DNA from: Algoriphagus chordae
GTDB lineage: Bacteria; Bacteroidota; Bacteroidia; Cytophagales; Cyclobacteriaceae
Assembly (NCBI RefSeq): GCF_003254055.1
Contig: NZ_QKZT01000008.1
Span: 124,001 to 188,000, forward strand
DNA length: 64,000 bases
Reading direction: 5' to 3'
Shown: positions 55,761 through 64,000 of the stretch, piece by piece
Layout: each line of letters starts with the position of its first letter
Position numbering within the stretch: position 1 is the stretch's first letter
Program-made: the position numbers and the translations under genes
The notes under the pieces: model-generated
Database searches by the model: none
Told to the model about the DNA's origin: nothing
What the model saw: only the letters and a program-made list of their open reading frames with translations

Positions 55761-56774
55761 TTAAATTTTCATTTTTGCGAGAGGAGTGACATCCATAGAT
55801 GAAAATTCTCCTTTCAGGTATTTGTAATGTGCTGCCATGGCAATCATAGCGGCATTATCTGTACAGTATTCGAATTTTGGAATGTACAAGTTCCATCCTT
55901 TTTCCACAGCCAGCTTAGTCAAGGTATCTCTCAAGCCAGAGTTGGCGGATACTCCCCCTGCTATTGCCACTTCCTTCACGCCATATTCCTTCACCGCGGC
56001 CTTCAATTTGATCAGCAGCATTTCTACAAGAGAATATTGCACGCTGGCACAAAGATCAGCCAAGTTTTCTTCGATGAACTTCGGGTTCTCTTTCAATTGA
56101 TCGCGAAGAAAATAAAGTACTGCCGTCTTTATCCCCGAAAAGGAATAATTCAATTCAGGCATCCGGGTGATTGGAAATTTGTACGCTTTAGGATTTCCTT
56201 CCTTCGCATATTTATCAATAAGCGGACCACCTGGGTATGGTAAACCTAGCAGTTTGGCAGTCTTATCAAAAGCCTCTCCTACCGCATCATCCTGAGTCTC
56301 CCCAATCACTTCCATATCCAGATGATCTCTCACCAAGACCAGCTGCGTATGTCCACCACTCACTGTCAGACAAATAAAGGGGAAATTTGGCTTAGGATCC
56401 TCTATGAAATGAGCCAAAATATGCGCATTCATATGATTCACCTCGATCAGCGGAATATCTAGAGAAAAAGCAAATGCCTTGGCAAAACTCACTCCGACAA
56501 GTAGTGAGCCCATCAATCCTGGCCCCCGAGTGAATGCAATGGCTGATAGCTGAGACTTGGAAATTCCTGCGGTCAAAATAGCCTCTTGAACCACTGGGAT
56601 AAGATTTTCCTGATGAGCACGCGATGCAAGCTCAGGAACTACACCCCCATATTTTTCGTGAACAGATTGTGTGGCGACAATATTATTAAGTACTTTGCCG
56701 TCAGCTATTACAGAGGCAGAGGTCTCGTCACACGAGGATTCAATTGCTAGAATAAAGATATCGTTGGTACCCAT
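55761..56774 (-). CDS. tsaD: tRNA threonylcarbamoyladenosine transferase TsaD
   Basis: 337 aa. Transfers the threonylcarbamoyl group to A37 of ANN-decoding tRNAs with TsaB/TsaE. Landmarks: AIESSCDETSASVI start, the metal-binding HMNAH motif, SGGHTQLVLV, GEAFDKTAKLLGLPYPGGP, and AGGVSANSGLRD near the C-terminus. Starts head to head with tamB: its ATG and the tamB start share one base. Confidence 0.98.
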   Translation of the reverse strand: MGTNDIFILAIESSCDETSASVIADGKVLNNIVATQSVHEKYGGVVPELASRAHQENLIPVVQEAILTAGISKSQLSAIAFTRGPGLMGSLLVGVSFAKAFAFSLDIPLIEVNHMNAHILAHFIEDPKPNFPFICLTVSGGHTQLVLVRDHLDMEVIGETQDDAVGEAFDKTAKLLGLPYPGGPLIDKYAKEGNPKAYKFPITRMPELNYSFSGIKTAVLYFLRDQLKENPKFIEENLADLCASVQYSLVEMLLIKLKAAVKEYGVKEVAIAGGVSANSGLRDTLTKLAVEKGWNLYIPKFEYCTDNAAMIAMAAHYKYLKGEFSSMDVTPLAKMKI

Positions 56775-59700
56775 TGGAAAAGAACGCGAAAGTTACGGAT
56801 TTTTTGCACAAAGCGTTTCGGATACTACTATGGATCGTCTTCTCATTGGTCATGTTCTTGATCATGCTGGCTCTCGCTCTTCAGATTACTTGGGTTCAAA
56901 ACAAGGTAATTGACACAGTCACAAATGTTCTCAACAAAAACTCCACTTTTCATACCGAGATCGGAAAGATACGACTTACCTGGTGGGATGCACTAGAATT
57001 GGATGATGTAGTAATCCGGGACCATCGAGATAGTCTGATGATCGGTGCCAAAAAAGTCAATGCTGATTTTGAACTTCTCTCCTTAATTCCACCTGGAATC
57101 ACTACGATCAATGCCGTACGGATGGAGAATGCCAAATTACATCTGCTCACACATGATGGAGATTCTGCCATGAATATCAATATCTGGGTGGAAGAATTAG
57201 CAAGCATGTTCAGTACGAGCAGTAAAAGTAGCGGACCTACACAGTTTAAAATAAACTCAGTAGAACTCCGGAAATCAGAAATATTCATCGTCAATGAAAT
57301 CACAGACGCGATAACCAGCGGACTTGATTACAACAAACTTCGCTTTTCAGACATTACCCTAAATGCTGAAAACTTTTATCTAGAAGGCTCAGAAATTGGA
57401 GCGGATGTAAAGGTGTTGACAGGTACAGAGCTGACTTCAGGTTTTGAGATCAAAGAGCTAAAAACCGATATGATCTATTCACGAGAATTCATGCAGTTTG
57501 ACAAACTAAGTTTGAAATCCGACAATAGCCATATCAAGAACTTTCTACGATTTGAATACGCTACCCCTGCAGCTTTTGCCAATTTCGTGGAAGAGGTGGT
57601 CATCATCACCAATTTGGATGAAACCAAATTGCACCTGGGTGATCTGAAGCTATTCGCTCCATCTTTACCGGATATTGATGATGAAATCTACCTCTCTGGA
57701 AAAGTAGCTGGACCTGTTTCGGACCTTCGCTCAGAGGAACTACTATTAAGGATAGGTGAAAAGACTGCAATTTTTGGAGCATTTAGACTAGATGGTTTAC
57801 CAGACATCAATGATACCTACATCAATCTCTCGCTCAAGAACTCCACCATTTTTGCCAAAGATCTTGACCCATATCTTCCGAGCAATATTTCCAAACAGAT
57901 CAACAAATTCAACACCGTCCGCCTAACAGCAGATTTCGCGGGCTATTTACACAGATTTGACACCAATGGAGATTTCAAAACCTCGATCGGAGATATTACC
58001 GGAAGGGTGAATTTCGACATGGTGGATGGCATGCCTGTTACGGTTTCTAACATCACAACACAAAATCTTGACTTGGGCATTCTGGCAGAAAACACAGAAT
58101 TATTGCAGCAGCTGAGCTTGAAAGGACATGTCAATACACAGGGCAATTCTATAGACAACCTATTAATCGATGTGGATGCTGATGTGATGGCTTTTGGCTT
58201 CAAAAACTACCAATACACCAACATAAAAACTGATGCAACATACGGACTGGATCTATTCAAAGGAAACCTTAGCATCACCGATCCTAACTTAAAAATCCGT
58301 GCCAATGGCCTAGTCAATCTGCGGGAATCAACTGACTCAATACAGCTGACTCTGCAAATAGACACGGCATTCCTTGACCAGTTGAATTTCACTGAAAAAG
58401 CGACCTTTATCTCAGGTAACCTGGATATAGATGTCAAGGGCATCGAGTTGGATGATATTCAGGGCATAGCAAGATTCCGAAACATTGAGGTTGGCTATGA
58501 GGATCGATTTCTAGATCTGGGTAGTTTCAACTTCCAATCTCTTTTTGCGGGAGGTACCCGTACCATGTCCATCAATTCTGATTACCTCGTGGCAGCTGCC
58601 TCAGGGCAATTCAATCTAGAGCAAATGGGGAGAGATTTGGATATTCTGATTAAGCAGTACATCGCCATTGTCCTAAATGAAGAACAACCCATTGCAGATC
58701 TGGAGCGAGATTTTTCAGAGATCTACAATCTCGATCTCAACCTTCGGATGATCAATATTAACCCCATCGTACAACTCTTTGAGCCAGATCTTAGCTTTTC
58801 GCAAAACACGGTGCTTGAAGGTGCTTTCTATCAAACACAGGAGAATACTGTCTTCAATTTTTTCACCAGCATAGACACGCTGAAGTTTAAAAACAACTCT
58901 GCTCAGCATATCAACATTGACTTCAATACCTCCAAACTTATCAATAGCCCAGACATTCTAGCTTCTTTCTATGTGTACTCTAAAACGCAAGAAATGGGCA
59001 AGTCCCTGCAGTTTACCAACTTTGGATTTGAGGCAATCTGGGACAAAGATCAAATGGATATTGACTTTACCTTAGATCAGGACTCTACCCAAAGTTCTGC
59101 CCGAGTCAATGCTATAGCTCGTTTTTCATCACTAAACACACAACTTGCCTTTGAGCCTTCATCTTTGAAATTGCTAGATCGGGAATGGAAATTTGATGCG
59201 AAAAATCTCATCACCATCACACCAGGAATAGTGACGGTTGATAGCCTCAAGCTTTTCAATGAAAATCAATATATATCACTTCAAGGAAAGGCGAGTAACC
59301 AACCTGAGGACAAGCTAAATCTAGCGGTGAACAATGTAAATATTGACCTACTCAACACTCTTTTCCCTCAAAATTTTGATGGTACAGCCAACGGCCTAAT
59401 CTCTTTTGAAAACCTTTTTGAAAAAGTAATGATGCAAGGGGAATTCACACTTGATGATGTCGCTATCAATCAATTTCCCATCGGTGACATGAGTGCAAAA
59501 GCCAATCTAGACTTGGAGCGCTTGCAGGTCTTACTTACTAATGTAAATCAAGGCAAAGAAACCATTAATCTTGCCGGCAATATGCTAGTGGAAAATCAAG
59601 AACTGGATATGCTAGCCACTTTCAATGATGCAAGCCTGGTGATTCTTGAGCCATTTTTATCCAACTATCTATCCGATATGGGAGGGACAATTTCTGGTAC

Positions 59701-61381
59701 AATGGATCTTGGAGGAACAATGGCAAACCCCGCTATTGATGGCACAGGAACATTGAATGAGGCTAAACTGACGGTAAACTACCTCAAAACCACTTACCTC
59801 CTCAATGGAGATGTTCTTTTCAAACCTACACAAATCAGTCTTCAACAGGTAGAACTCAAGGATTTATTTGGGAATGGTGCGACGCTAAGTGGTGGAATAA
59901 ACCATCAAGGCTTTGATAATATCCGTCTGGACATCAAAGCCAATCTTAACAATTTGCAGGTGATGAATACCACAGATAAAGACAATGAGACGTTTTATGG
60001 AACGGCCTTCGTCACCGGAACCGCTGAGGTAGTAGGTACCACCAAAAATCTGGACATCAACGCACGGGCAACCAGTCAGCCTAATACGGAGATCTATATC
60101 CCATTGAGCAGTAGCAACTCACAGTCTCAGGAGGATTTTATTCACATGATCAACATCCAGGACACCGTGCGAATCAAGCAAATCGCCGAAGAGGTAAATA
60201 GACTGGAAATAGAAAATGTACGAATGAATTTTGTGCTAGATATCACTCCTGATGCCTATGCAGAAATTATCATTGACCCGAGAACGGAGGAAGGAATCTC
60301 TGGCCGAGGACGTGGCGTATTGACTATGAATGTGGACACCCAAGGAAATTTCACATTGAATGGCACTTATGAAATCACCGAAGGCAAGTATAATTTCTCA
60401 TTATATAATGTGGTGAAAAAGCAATTCAACATCAAACCTGGGGGGCGAATCGCTTGGTACGGAGACCCTTATACAGGAATAATGGACATCTCCGCAGAAT
60501 ATACAGAATCTGTTTCTTTACAACCGCTAATGGTGAACACAAGTAGCACAGCAACTCAAAACACAACCACTAGCCGCAGATACCCAGTAAAAGTATTGTT
60601 GAATCTGGATGGCGAGTTGCTTGCCCCCGATATTAGTTTTGGATTTGACTTCACCGAATTCCCTACCAGTGGAGATGCACAGACTACGATTTCTTCATTC
60701 CAAAATAAAATTGCAAACGATGAACAGGAGATGAATCGTCAGGTTTTCTCTGTGATTATGACTAGATCATTCTCCCCTGAAGGGCAATTCTCTGGAGTGT
60801 CCAATATCTCTTCTAGTTTGGGACAGTTACTTTCTTCTCAATTGAATAGTTTTCTAGGGCAAGTCGATAAAAATCTTGAAGTAGATCTTGATGTCGCCAG
60901 TTTGGATCAAAACACGCTGGAAACTTTCCAGTTGAGTGTGGCATACACCTTCCTCGATGGTCGCCTTCGCGTATCCAGAGATGGAGGATTCACCAACAAT
61001 CAGGGAAATGCAAGTGCTTCCTCGATCATCGGAGACTGGCAGGCCGAATACATGCTCACAGAAGATGGAGTGTATAGAATCCGGATCTTCAACAGAAATA
61101 ACTACAATACCTTCACCTCCTTATCGCTTTCCGACAATGTATCCACCTACGGCGTGGCCGTATCTCAAAGCGTCTCTTTCAATTCATTCTCAGAGCTTTT
61201 CAAGAAAATAACCAAGAAGAAAAATGAGAAACTCATCATCAATGACCAAGATGATTTCTTACGTTATCAGTTTGAAAATAAGGAAGAGTGGAAACCAATC
61301 CAATTGGATAATATTGAAGAAAGACTAGACTCGTTGAATCGGGAAAGAAAGATTAGAATGTTGGAAGAAGGGCAGTTTTAA
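56774..61381 (+). CDS. tamB: TamB/translocation and assembly module protein
   Basis: 1535 aa. One N-terminal membrane anchor (about 15-40) then a very long periplasmic beta-groove chain, ending in the DUF490/TamB domain (about 1050-1460: IIIDPRTEEGISGRGRG, GTYEITEGKYNFSLYNVV, KQFNIKPGGRIAWYGDP, VKVLLNLDGELLAPDI). Such proteins span inner and outer membranes and are tied to lipid transport and outer-membrane assembly. Start is TTG at 56774 (no upstream ATG; stop at 56753); a second TTG at 56804 is also possible. Its start overlaps that of divergent tsaD by one base, so the promoter must lie within tsaD. Confidence 0.93.
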   Translation: MEKNAKVTDFLHKAFRILLWIVFSLVMFLIMLALALQITWVQNKVIDTVTNVLNKNSTFHTEIGKIRLTWWDALELDDVVIRDHRDSLMIGAKKVNADFELLSLIPPGITTINAVRMENAKLHLLTHDGDSAMNINIWVEELASMFSTSSKSSGPTQFKINSVELRKSEIFIVNEITDAITSGLDYNKLRFSDITLNAENFYLEGSEIGADVKVLTGTELTSGFEIKELKTDMIYSREFMQFDKLSLKSDNSHIKNFLRFEYATPAAFANFVEEVVIITNLDETKLHLGDLKLFAPSLPDIDDEIYLSGKVAGPVSDLRSEELLLRIGEKTAIFGAFRLDGLPDINDTYINLSLKNSTIFAKDLDPYLPSNISKQINKFNTVRLTADFAGYLHRFDTNGDFKTSIGDITGRVNFDMVDGMPVTVSNITTQNLDLGILAENTELLQQLSLKGHVNTQGNSIDNLLIDVDADVMAFGFKNYQYTNIKTDATYGLDLFKGNLSITDPNLKIRANGLVNLRESTDSIQLTLQIDTAFLDQLNFTEKATFISGNLDIDVKGIELDDIQGIARFRNIEVGYEDRFLDLGSFNFQSLFAGGTRTMSINSDYLVAAASGQFNLEQMGRDLDILIKQYIAIVLNEEQPIADLERDFSEIYNLDLNLRMININPIVQLFEPDLSFSQNTVLEGAFYQTQENTVFNFFTSIDTLKFKNNSAQHINIDFNTSKLINSPDILASFYVYSKTQEMGKSLQFTNFGFEAIWDKDQMDIDFTLDQDSTQSSARVNAIARFSSLNTQLAFEPSSLKLLDREWKFDAKNLITITPGIVTVDSLKLFNENQYISLQGKASNQPEDKLNLAVNNVNIDLLNTLFPQNFDGTANGLISFENLFEKVMMQGEFTLDDVAINQFPIGDMSAKANLDLERLQVLLTNVNQGKETINLAGNMLVENQELDMLATFNDASLVILEPFLSNYLSDMGGTISGTMDLGGTMANPAIDGTGTLNEAKLTVNYLKTTYLLNGDVLFKPTQISLQQVELKDLFGNGATLSGGINHQGFDNIRLDIKANLNNLQVMNTTDKDNETFYGTAFVTGTAEVVGTTKNLDINARATSQPNTEIYIPLSSSNSQSQEDFIHMINIQDTVRIKQIAEEVNRLEIENVRMNFVLDITPDAYAEIIIDPRTEEGISGRGRGVLTMNVDTQGNFTLNGTYEITEGKYNFSLYNVVKKQFNIKPGGRIAWYGDPYTGIMDISAEYTESVSLQPLMVNTSSTATQNTTTSRRYPVKVLLNLDGELLAPDISFGFDFTEFPTSGDAQTTISSFQNKIANDEQEMNRQVFSVIMTRSFSPEGQFSGVSNISSSLGQLLSSQLNSFLGQVDKNLEVDLDVASLDQNTLETFQLSVAYTFLDGRLRVSRDGGFTNNQGNASASSIIGDWQAEYMLTEDGVYRIRIFNRNNYNTFTSLSLSDNVSTYGVAVSQSVSFNSFSELFKKITKKKNEKLIINDQDDFLRYQFENKEEWKPIQLDNIEERLDSLNRERKIRMLEEGQF

Positions 61382-61500
61382 GGATTAATCACGCAAAGGA
61401 TTAATCCCGCAGATGTGCGCTGACTCCTTTATTTAAATTGGCATATAAAATCTGCGATTATCTGCGTTCCTTTTCTGCGATAATCTACGGGAAATCATTT
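61382..61500. repeat. Imperfect inverted-repeat element after tamB
   Basis: Non-coding. AGGATTAATC occurs twice (61381-61390, 61397-61406). CCCGCAGAT (61406-61414) matches the reverse complement of ATCTACGGG (61483-61491) with one difference, and TCTGCG-type words recur between them. It resembles the other imperfect inverted-repeat element at 24052. Confidence 0.5.
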
Positions 61501-61583
61501 CCTAAAATCCGCAAGAAACCATCACAACACACAATAAATTCTAAACAATCCCGCTCATTTCCCACTTACTTCCATAAAATCAC

Positions 61584-62882
61584 ATGAAGAAAGTCAGTAT
61601 TTTTTGGTTTCGAAGAGACCTCCGATTAGAAGATAATCATGGCTTATACCAAGCTTTGAAGGAAAATGAGAACGTCCTACCCCTTTTCATTTTTGACAAA
61701 AACATACTCGACAAGCTGGATAATAAAGCAGATGCCAGAGTGGATTTTATCCATGATCAAATCGGGAAAATTCATCAGGAACTCGCGAAAAAAGGATCCT
61801 CAATCTTAGTCAAATATGGTGATCCGGAAGTCATTTTTAAAGAGCTACTTAATGAGTATTCTATAACGGCAGTGTACACCAATCGGGATTACGAGCCTTA
61901 TGCTACTACCCGTGATGAAAAGGTGACACGCCTGCTTAATAAGAACCATATTCAATTGCATCGATATAAAGACCAGGTGATCTTCGAGCCAGGAGAGATC
62001 TTAAATGGCTCTGGGGAATTCTACAAGGTCTTCACTCCTTTCAGCAAAGTTTGGCTGAGTAAATTCCATTCTGCCAAACCTGAAGAGTTCAAACCTATGC
62101 ACTGGAAAAACCTGCTACAGACTTCAGCTTTGGAACTTCCCTCCTTGCAGGAAATTAGTTTTACCAAAAGCGATATTTCCATTCCATCCAAAACCGCAGA
62201 TGAGGACATCATCGCACATTACAATCAAACCCGAGATTTCCCCGCCAAGAAAGGTACTTCAAGGCTTGGGATTCATTTACGCTTTGGCACTATTTCCATC
62301 CGAAAGCTTGCCCTAAAAGCATCCGAACTCAATGCTACTTATCTGAATGAATTGATCTGGCGGGAGTTCTATATGATGATTTTGGCATACAACCCACAAG
62401 TGGTTGATCAGGCATTCAAACCAGCTTACGATCGAATCCCTTGGAGAAATAAAGAAGAAGAATTTGCTGCATGGTGCGAAGGAAAAACTGGTTATCCTAT
62501 CGTGGATGCCGGAATGAGAGAGCTCAATTCTACGGGCTATATGCACAATCGGGTTCGCATGATCGTGGCCTCTTTCCTCACCAAACATTTATTGATAGAT
62601 TGGCGCTGGGGAGAAACCTACTTCGCAGAGAAATTACTCGACTACGAATTGGCATCGAACAATGGCGGTTGGCAATGGGCAGCTGGCACTGGCACAGACG
62701 CTCAACCTTACTTTCGGGTATTCAATCCGACCTCTCAGCAAGAGAAGTTTGACAAGAATTGGAAGTACATCAAAAAATGGATTCCTGAAATAAACTCAGA
62801 TAAGTACCCAAAACCGATAGTAGATCATAAATTTGCAAGGCAACGTGCAATCGACACCTACAAATCAGCCCTGAACCAATGA
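61584..62882 (+). CDS. phrB: Cryptochrome/photolyase family protein
   Basis: 432 aa. Light-driven repair of pyrimidine dimers with FAD. N-terminal photolyase domain WFRRDLRLEDNHGL; FAD-binding C-terminal domain with WREFYMMIL, GYPIVDAGMREL, TGYMHNRVRMIVASFLTKHL, DYELASNNGGWQWAAGTGTDAQPYFRVFNP and the tail Trp residues. The NNGGWQWAAGTGTD block is that of class I CPD photolyases, so DNA repair rather than a sensor role is favoured. Overlaps the next gene by 4 bases. Confidence 0.95.
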   Translation: MKKVSIFWFRRDLRLEDNHGLYQALKENENVLPLFIFDKNILDKLDNKADARVDFIHDQIGKIHQELAKKGSSILVKYGDPEVIFKELLNEYSITAVYTNRDYEPYATTRDEKVTRLLNKNHIQLHRYKDQVIFEPGEILNGSGEFYKVFTPFSKVWLSKFHSAKPEEFKPMHWKNLLQTSALELPSLQEISFTKSDISIPSKTADEDIIAHYNQTRDFPAKKGTSRLGIHLRFGTISIRKLALKASELNATYLNELIWREFYMMILAYNPQVVDQAFKPAYDRIPWRNKEEEFAAWCEGKTGYPIVDAGMRELNSTGYMHNRVRMIVASFLTKHLLIDWRWGETYFAEKLLDYELASNNGGWQWAAGTGTDAQPYFRVFNPTSQQEKFDKNWKYIKKWIPEINSDKYPKPIVDHKFARQRAIDTYKSALNQ

Positions 62883-63829
62883 ATATCGGAGACCGAGTAA
62901 GATTACTTCACGGAAACGAAGAAGGAATTATCCGCAAAATTTCCTCTAGTGGAAGAATGCAGGTAGAAATCGAGGACGGGTTTATCATTCCTGCTTTGAG
63001 AAATGAACTGGTTTTGATCCACGAAACTGAAAAGCAACATTTCGGTGACAAACCTGTGGAAGAGCAAGAAATCGATACCCCTACCCCTATTTCTGGCCTA
63101 AATGATCAGGGCCTTTACCTCGCTTTTGTTCCTATCAACGATCAAAGTCTCAGTCTTTATCTGATTAATGATAGTCGTCAAGCTTATTTGGCGCATGCAT
63201 CAGAGGTGTTTGGAACAAATCAGCGCACATTACTTGCAGCTACGCTGAATCCTGGTGAGGCAAAGAAATTTGATGATAGATTGCTGAAGGAAATGGATGA
63301 GTGGCCAGCATTTTTGCTTCGCTTTATCCCAATTCATAATACATTGGAAAGGGCAATTCCAGCTTTTGAGCGTCAGCTGAAGATGAAACCAACTCAGTTT
63401 TTCAAGCACCTGGGCAAGGCACCTCGCTTGGATAAAACGGCTTACATTTTCCCCCTTGAGCAAACCACCAAAGAACTTGATATACGCGCGCTGAATCAGG
63501 AACTGGACGAAATCAGGCCAAAGGTAGAAACTTCAAAAACGCCTAAACCTGCTAGAGCTATTGACTTGCATATAGAAAAGCTAGCTACAGATCCCAAGGG
63601 CATGAGCAATTCGGAGATGCTGCGTGTGCAGCTGGAGTGTTTTGACCGAAATCTAGATCAAGCTATGGCTTCAGGAATGGATGAAATCACATTTATTCAC
63701 GGCATCGGAAACGGCGTGCTTCGCAAAGAAATTCACAAGCGCCTAAGTCAACTCCAAAATATTAAGTACTTTCAGGATACGCAAAAAGATCAGTGGGGCT
63801 ACGGTGCTACCTTGGTCAGAATCTCCTAA
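62879..63829 (+). CDS. DUF2027 / Smr domain protein
   Basis: 316 aa. N-terminal KOW-like start (NIGDRVRLLHGNEEGIIRKI) and the DUF2027 part (about 70-190: LYLAFVPINDQSLSLYLINDS); C-terminal Smr domain with IDLHIEKLATDP (around 225) and the nicking-endonuclease loop FIHGIGNGVLRKEIHKRL. This is the MutS2-related Smr fold without the ATPase, possibly acting on nucleic acid in recombination or ribosome rescue. Translation is coupled to photolyase (4-base overlap); both may concern DNA damage, which is inference. Confidence 0.92.
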   Translation: MNIGDRVRLLHGNEEGIIRKISSSGRMQVEIEDGFIIPALRNELVLIHETEKQHFGDKPVEEQEIDTPTPISGLNDQGLYLAFVPINDQSLSLYLINDSRQAYLAHASEVFGTNQRTLLAATLNPGEAKKFDDRLLKEMDEWPAFLLRFIPIHNTLERAIPAFERQLKMKPTQFFKHLGKAPRLDKTAYIFPLEQTTKELDIRALNQELDEIRPKVETSKTPKPARAIDLHIEKLATDPKGMSNSEMLRVQLECFDRNLDQAMASGMDEITFIHGIGNGVLRKEIHKRLSQLQNIKYFQDTQKDQWGYGATLVRIS

Positions 63830-63832
63830 TCT

Positions 63833-64000
63833 ATGCCGGCAAAAGTATCTCCTGTCTTTCAGCTTTTCGAAACACAACACCATGAGGCCAAAGCTCTTTT
63901 TTTGGCTTTAGGAAAGCAAATCAAGTCCAAGAAAGCAATAGAACTTCTTGGGAAAATGGAGTTCTTGGAACTCTATGCCGACTTGATGGCAAAGGTTCAT
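63833..64000 (+). CDS. Partial gene at right edge, unknown protein
   Basis: ATG at 63833, three bases after the Smr gene stop, open to the window end (56 codons). Begins MPAKVSPVFQLFETQHHEAK and continues as an amphipathic helical region (LFLALGKQIKSKKAIELLGKM). Not recognised from this fragment. The tight spacing to the Smr gene supports a real co-transcribed gene. Confidence 0.55.
   Translation, partial: MPAKVSPVFQLFETQHHEAKALFLALGKQIKSKKAIELLGKMEFLELYADLMAKVH

Noticed and set aside
1-64000. CRISPR arrays, IS elements, integrases, phage genes
   Set aside because: No regularly spaced repeats, transposase or integrase frames were seen.

Overview
The window is a stretch of a Bacteroidota chromosome, most likely a Cytophagales member close to Algoriphagus/Cyclobacteriaceae. 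This is inferred from the gene types (HYC_CC_PP protein, DUF4142, DUF1328, DUF502, DUF2027-Smr, NagB-like/PIG-L fusion, fused CcsBA, M56/BlaI pair), from promoters of the Bacteroidota form TTG-N19..23-TAnnTTTG, from weak Shine-Dalgarno sequences and from the many Gly-His-rich secreted enzymes with SPI or lipoprotein signals. No database search was possible. Genes are packed on both strands; no insertion sequence, prophage or CRISPR array is visible.

Layout. 1-6.3 kb: PEP carboxylase (cut by the left edge), a lactonase-like lipoprotein, menC, queA, a small hypothetical gene with a palindromic operator candidate, and tRNA-Ser(GCU) preceded by a broken copy of its own 5' half. 6.3-13 kb: secreted metalloprotease, patatin/outer-membrane barrel fusion, secreted M20 amidohydrolase. 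13-17.2 kb: a membrane-anchored dihaem cytochrome c and a three-gene metal cluster (HYC_CC_PP protein, TonB-dependent receptor, secreted HMA protein). 17.4-24 kb: DeoR regulator divergent from an amidase - GHL10 lipoprotein - GNAT - AmpG-like MFS - NagZ-like GH3 run, which reads as a cell-wall (peptidoglycan) turnover cluster. 24-29.7 kb: DUF4142 lipoprotein, beta-propeller protein, aldose 1-epimerase, amidohydrolase, gluconokinase. 30-34.4 kb: NagB-like/PIG-L fusion, ROK kinase, KDPG aldolase. 34.6-42.7 kb: S9 peptidase, then nrfH-nrfA-ccsBA, i.e. ammonifying nitrite reductase with its cytochrome maturation factor. 42.9-44.9 kb: metallophosphoesterase and glycosyltransferase. 44.9-48.4 kb: BlaI repressor and an M56 sensor with a very large repeated extracytoplasmic part, with two perfect operators lying on the promoter. 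48.6-56.8 kb: GH63-type glucosidase, rnhB, SMR transporter, DUF502, DUF1328, lipocalin-like, HNH nuclease, a Cys-less NlpC/P60-like protein, smpB, tsaD. 56.8-64 kb: tamB, photolyase, DUF2027-Smr protein, and a partial gene running off the right edge.

How the parts work together: most genes are envelope biology and carbon scavenging (peptidoglycan recycling, amino-sugar and gluconate catabolism, secreted peptidases), plus one respiratory module (nrfHA-ccsBA) and housekeeping translation genes (queA, tsaD, smpB, rnhB, tRNA-Ser). The most notable unexplained items are the tRNA-Ser half copy with a palindromic insert that recurs elsewhere, the M56 protein with repeated modules, the NlpC/P60-like protein lacking its catalytic Cys, and the NagB-like fusion lacking a catalytic Glu.
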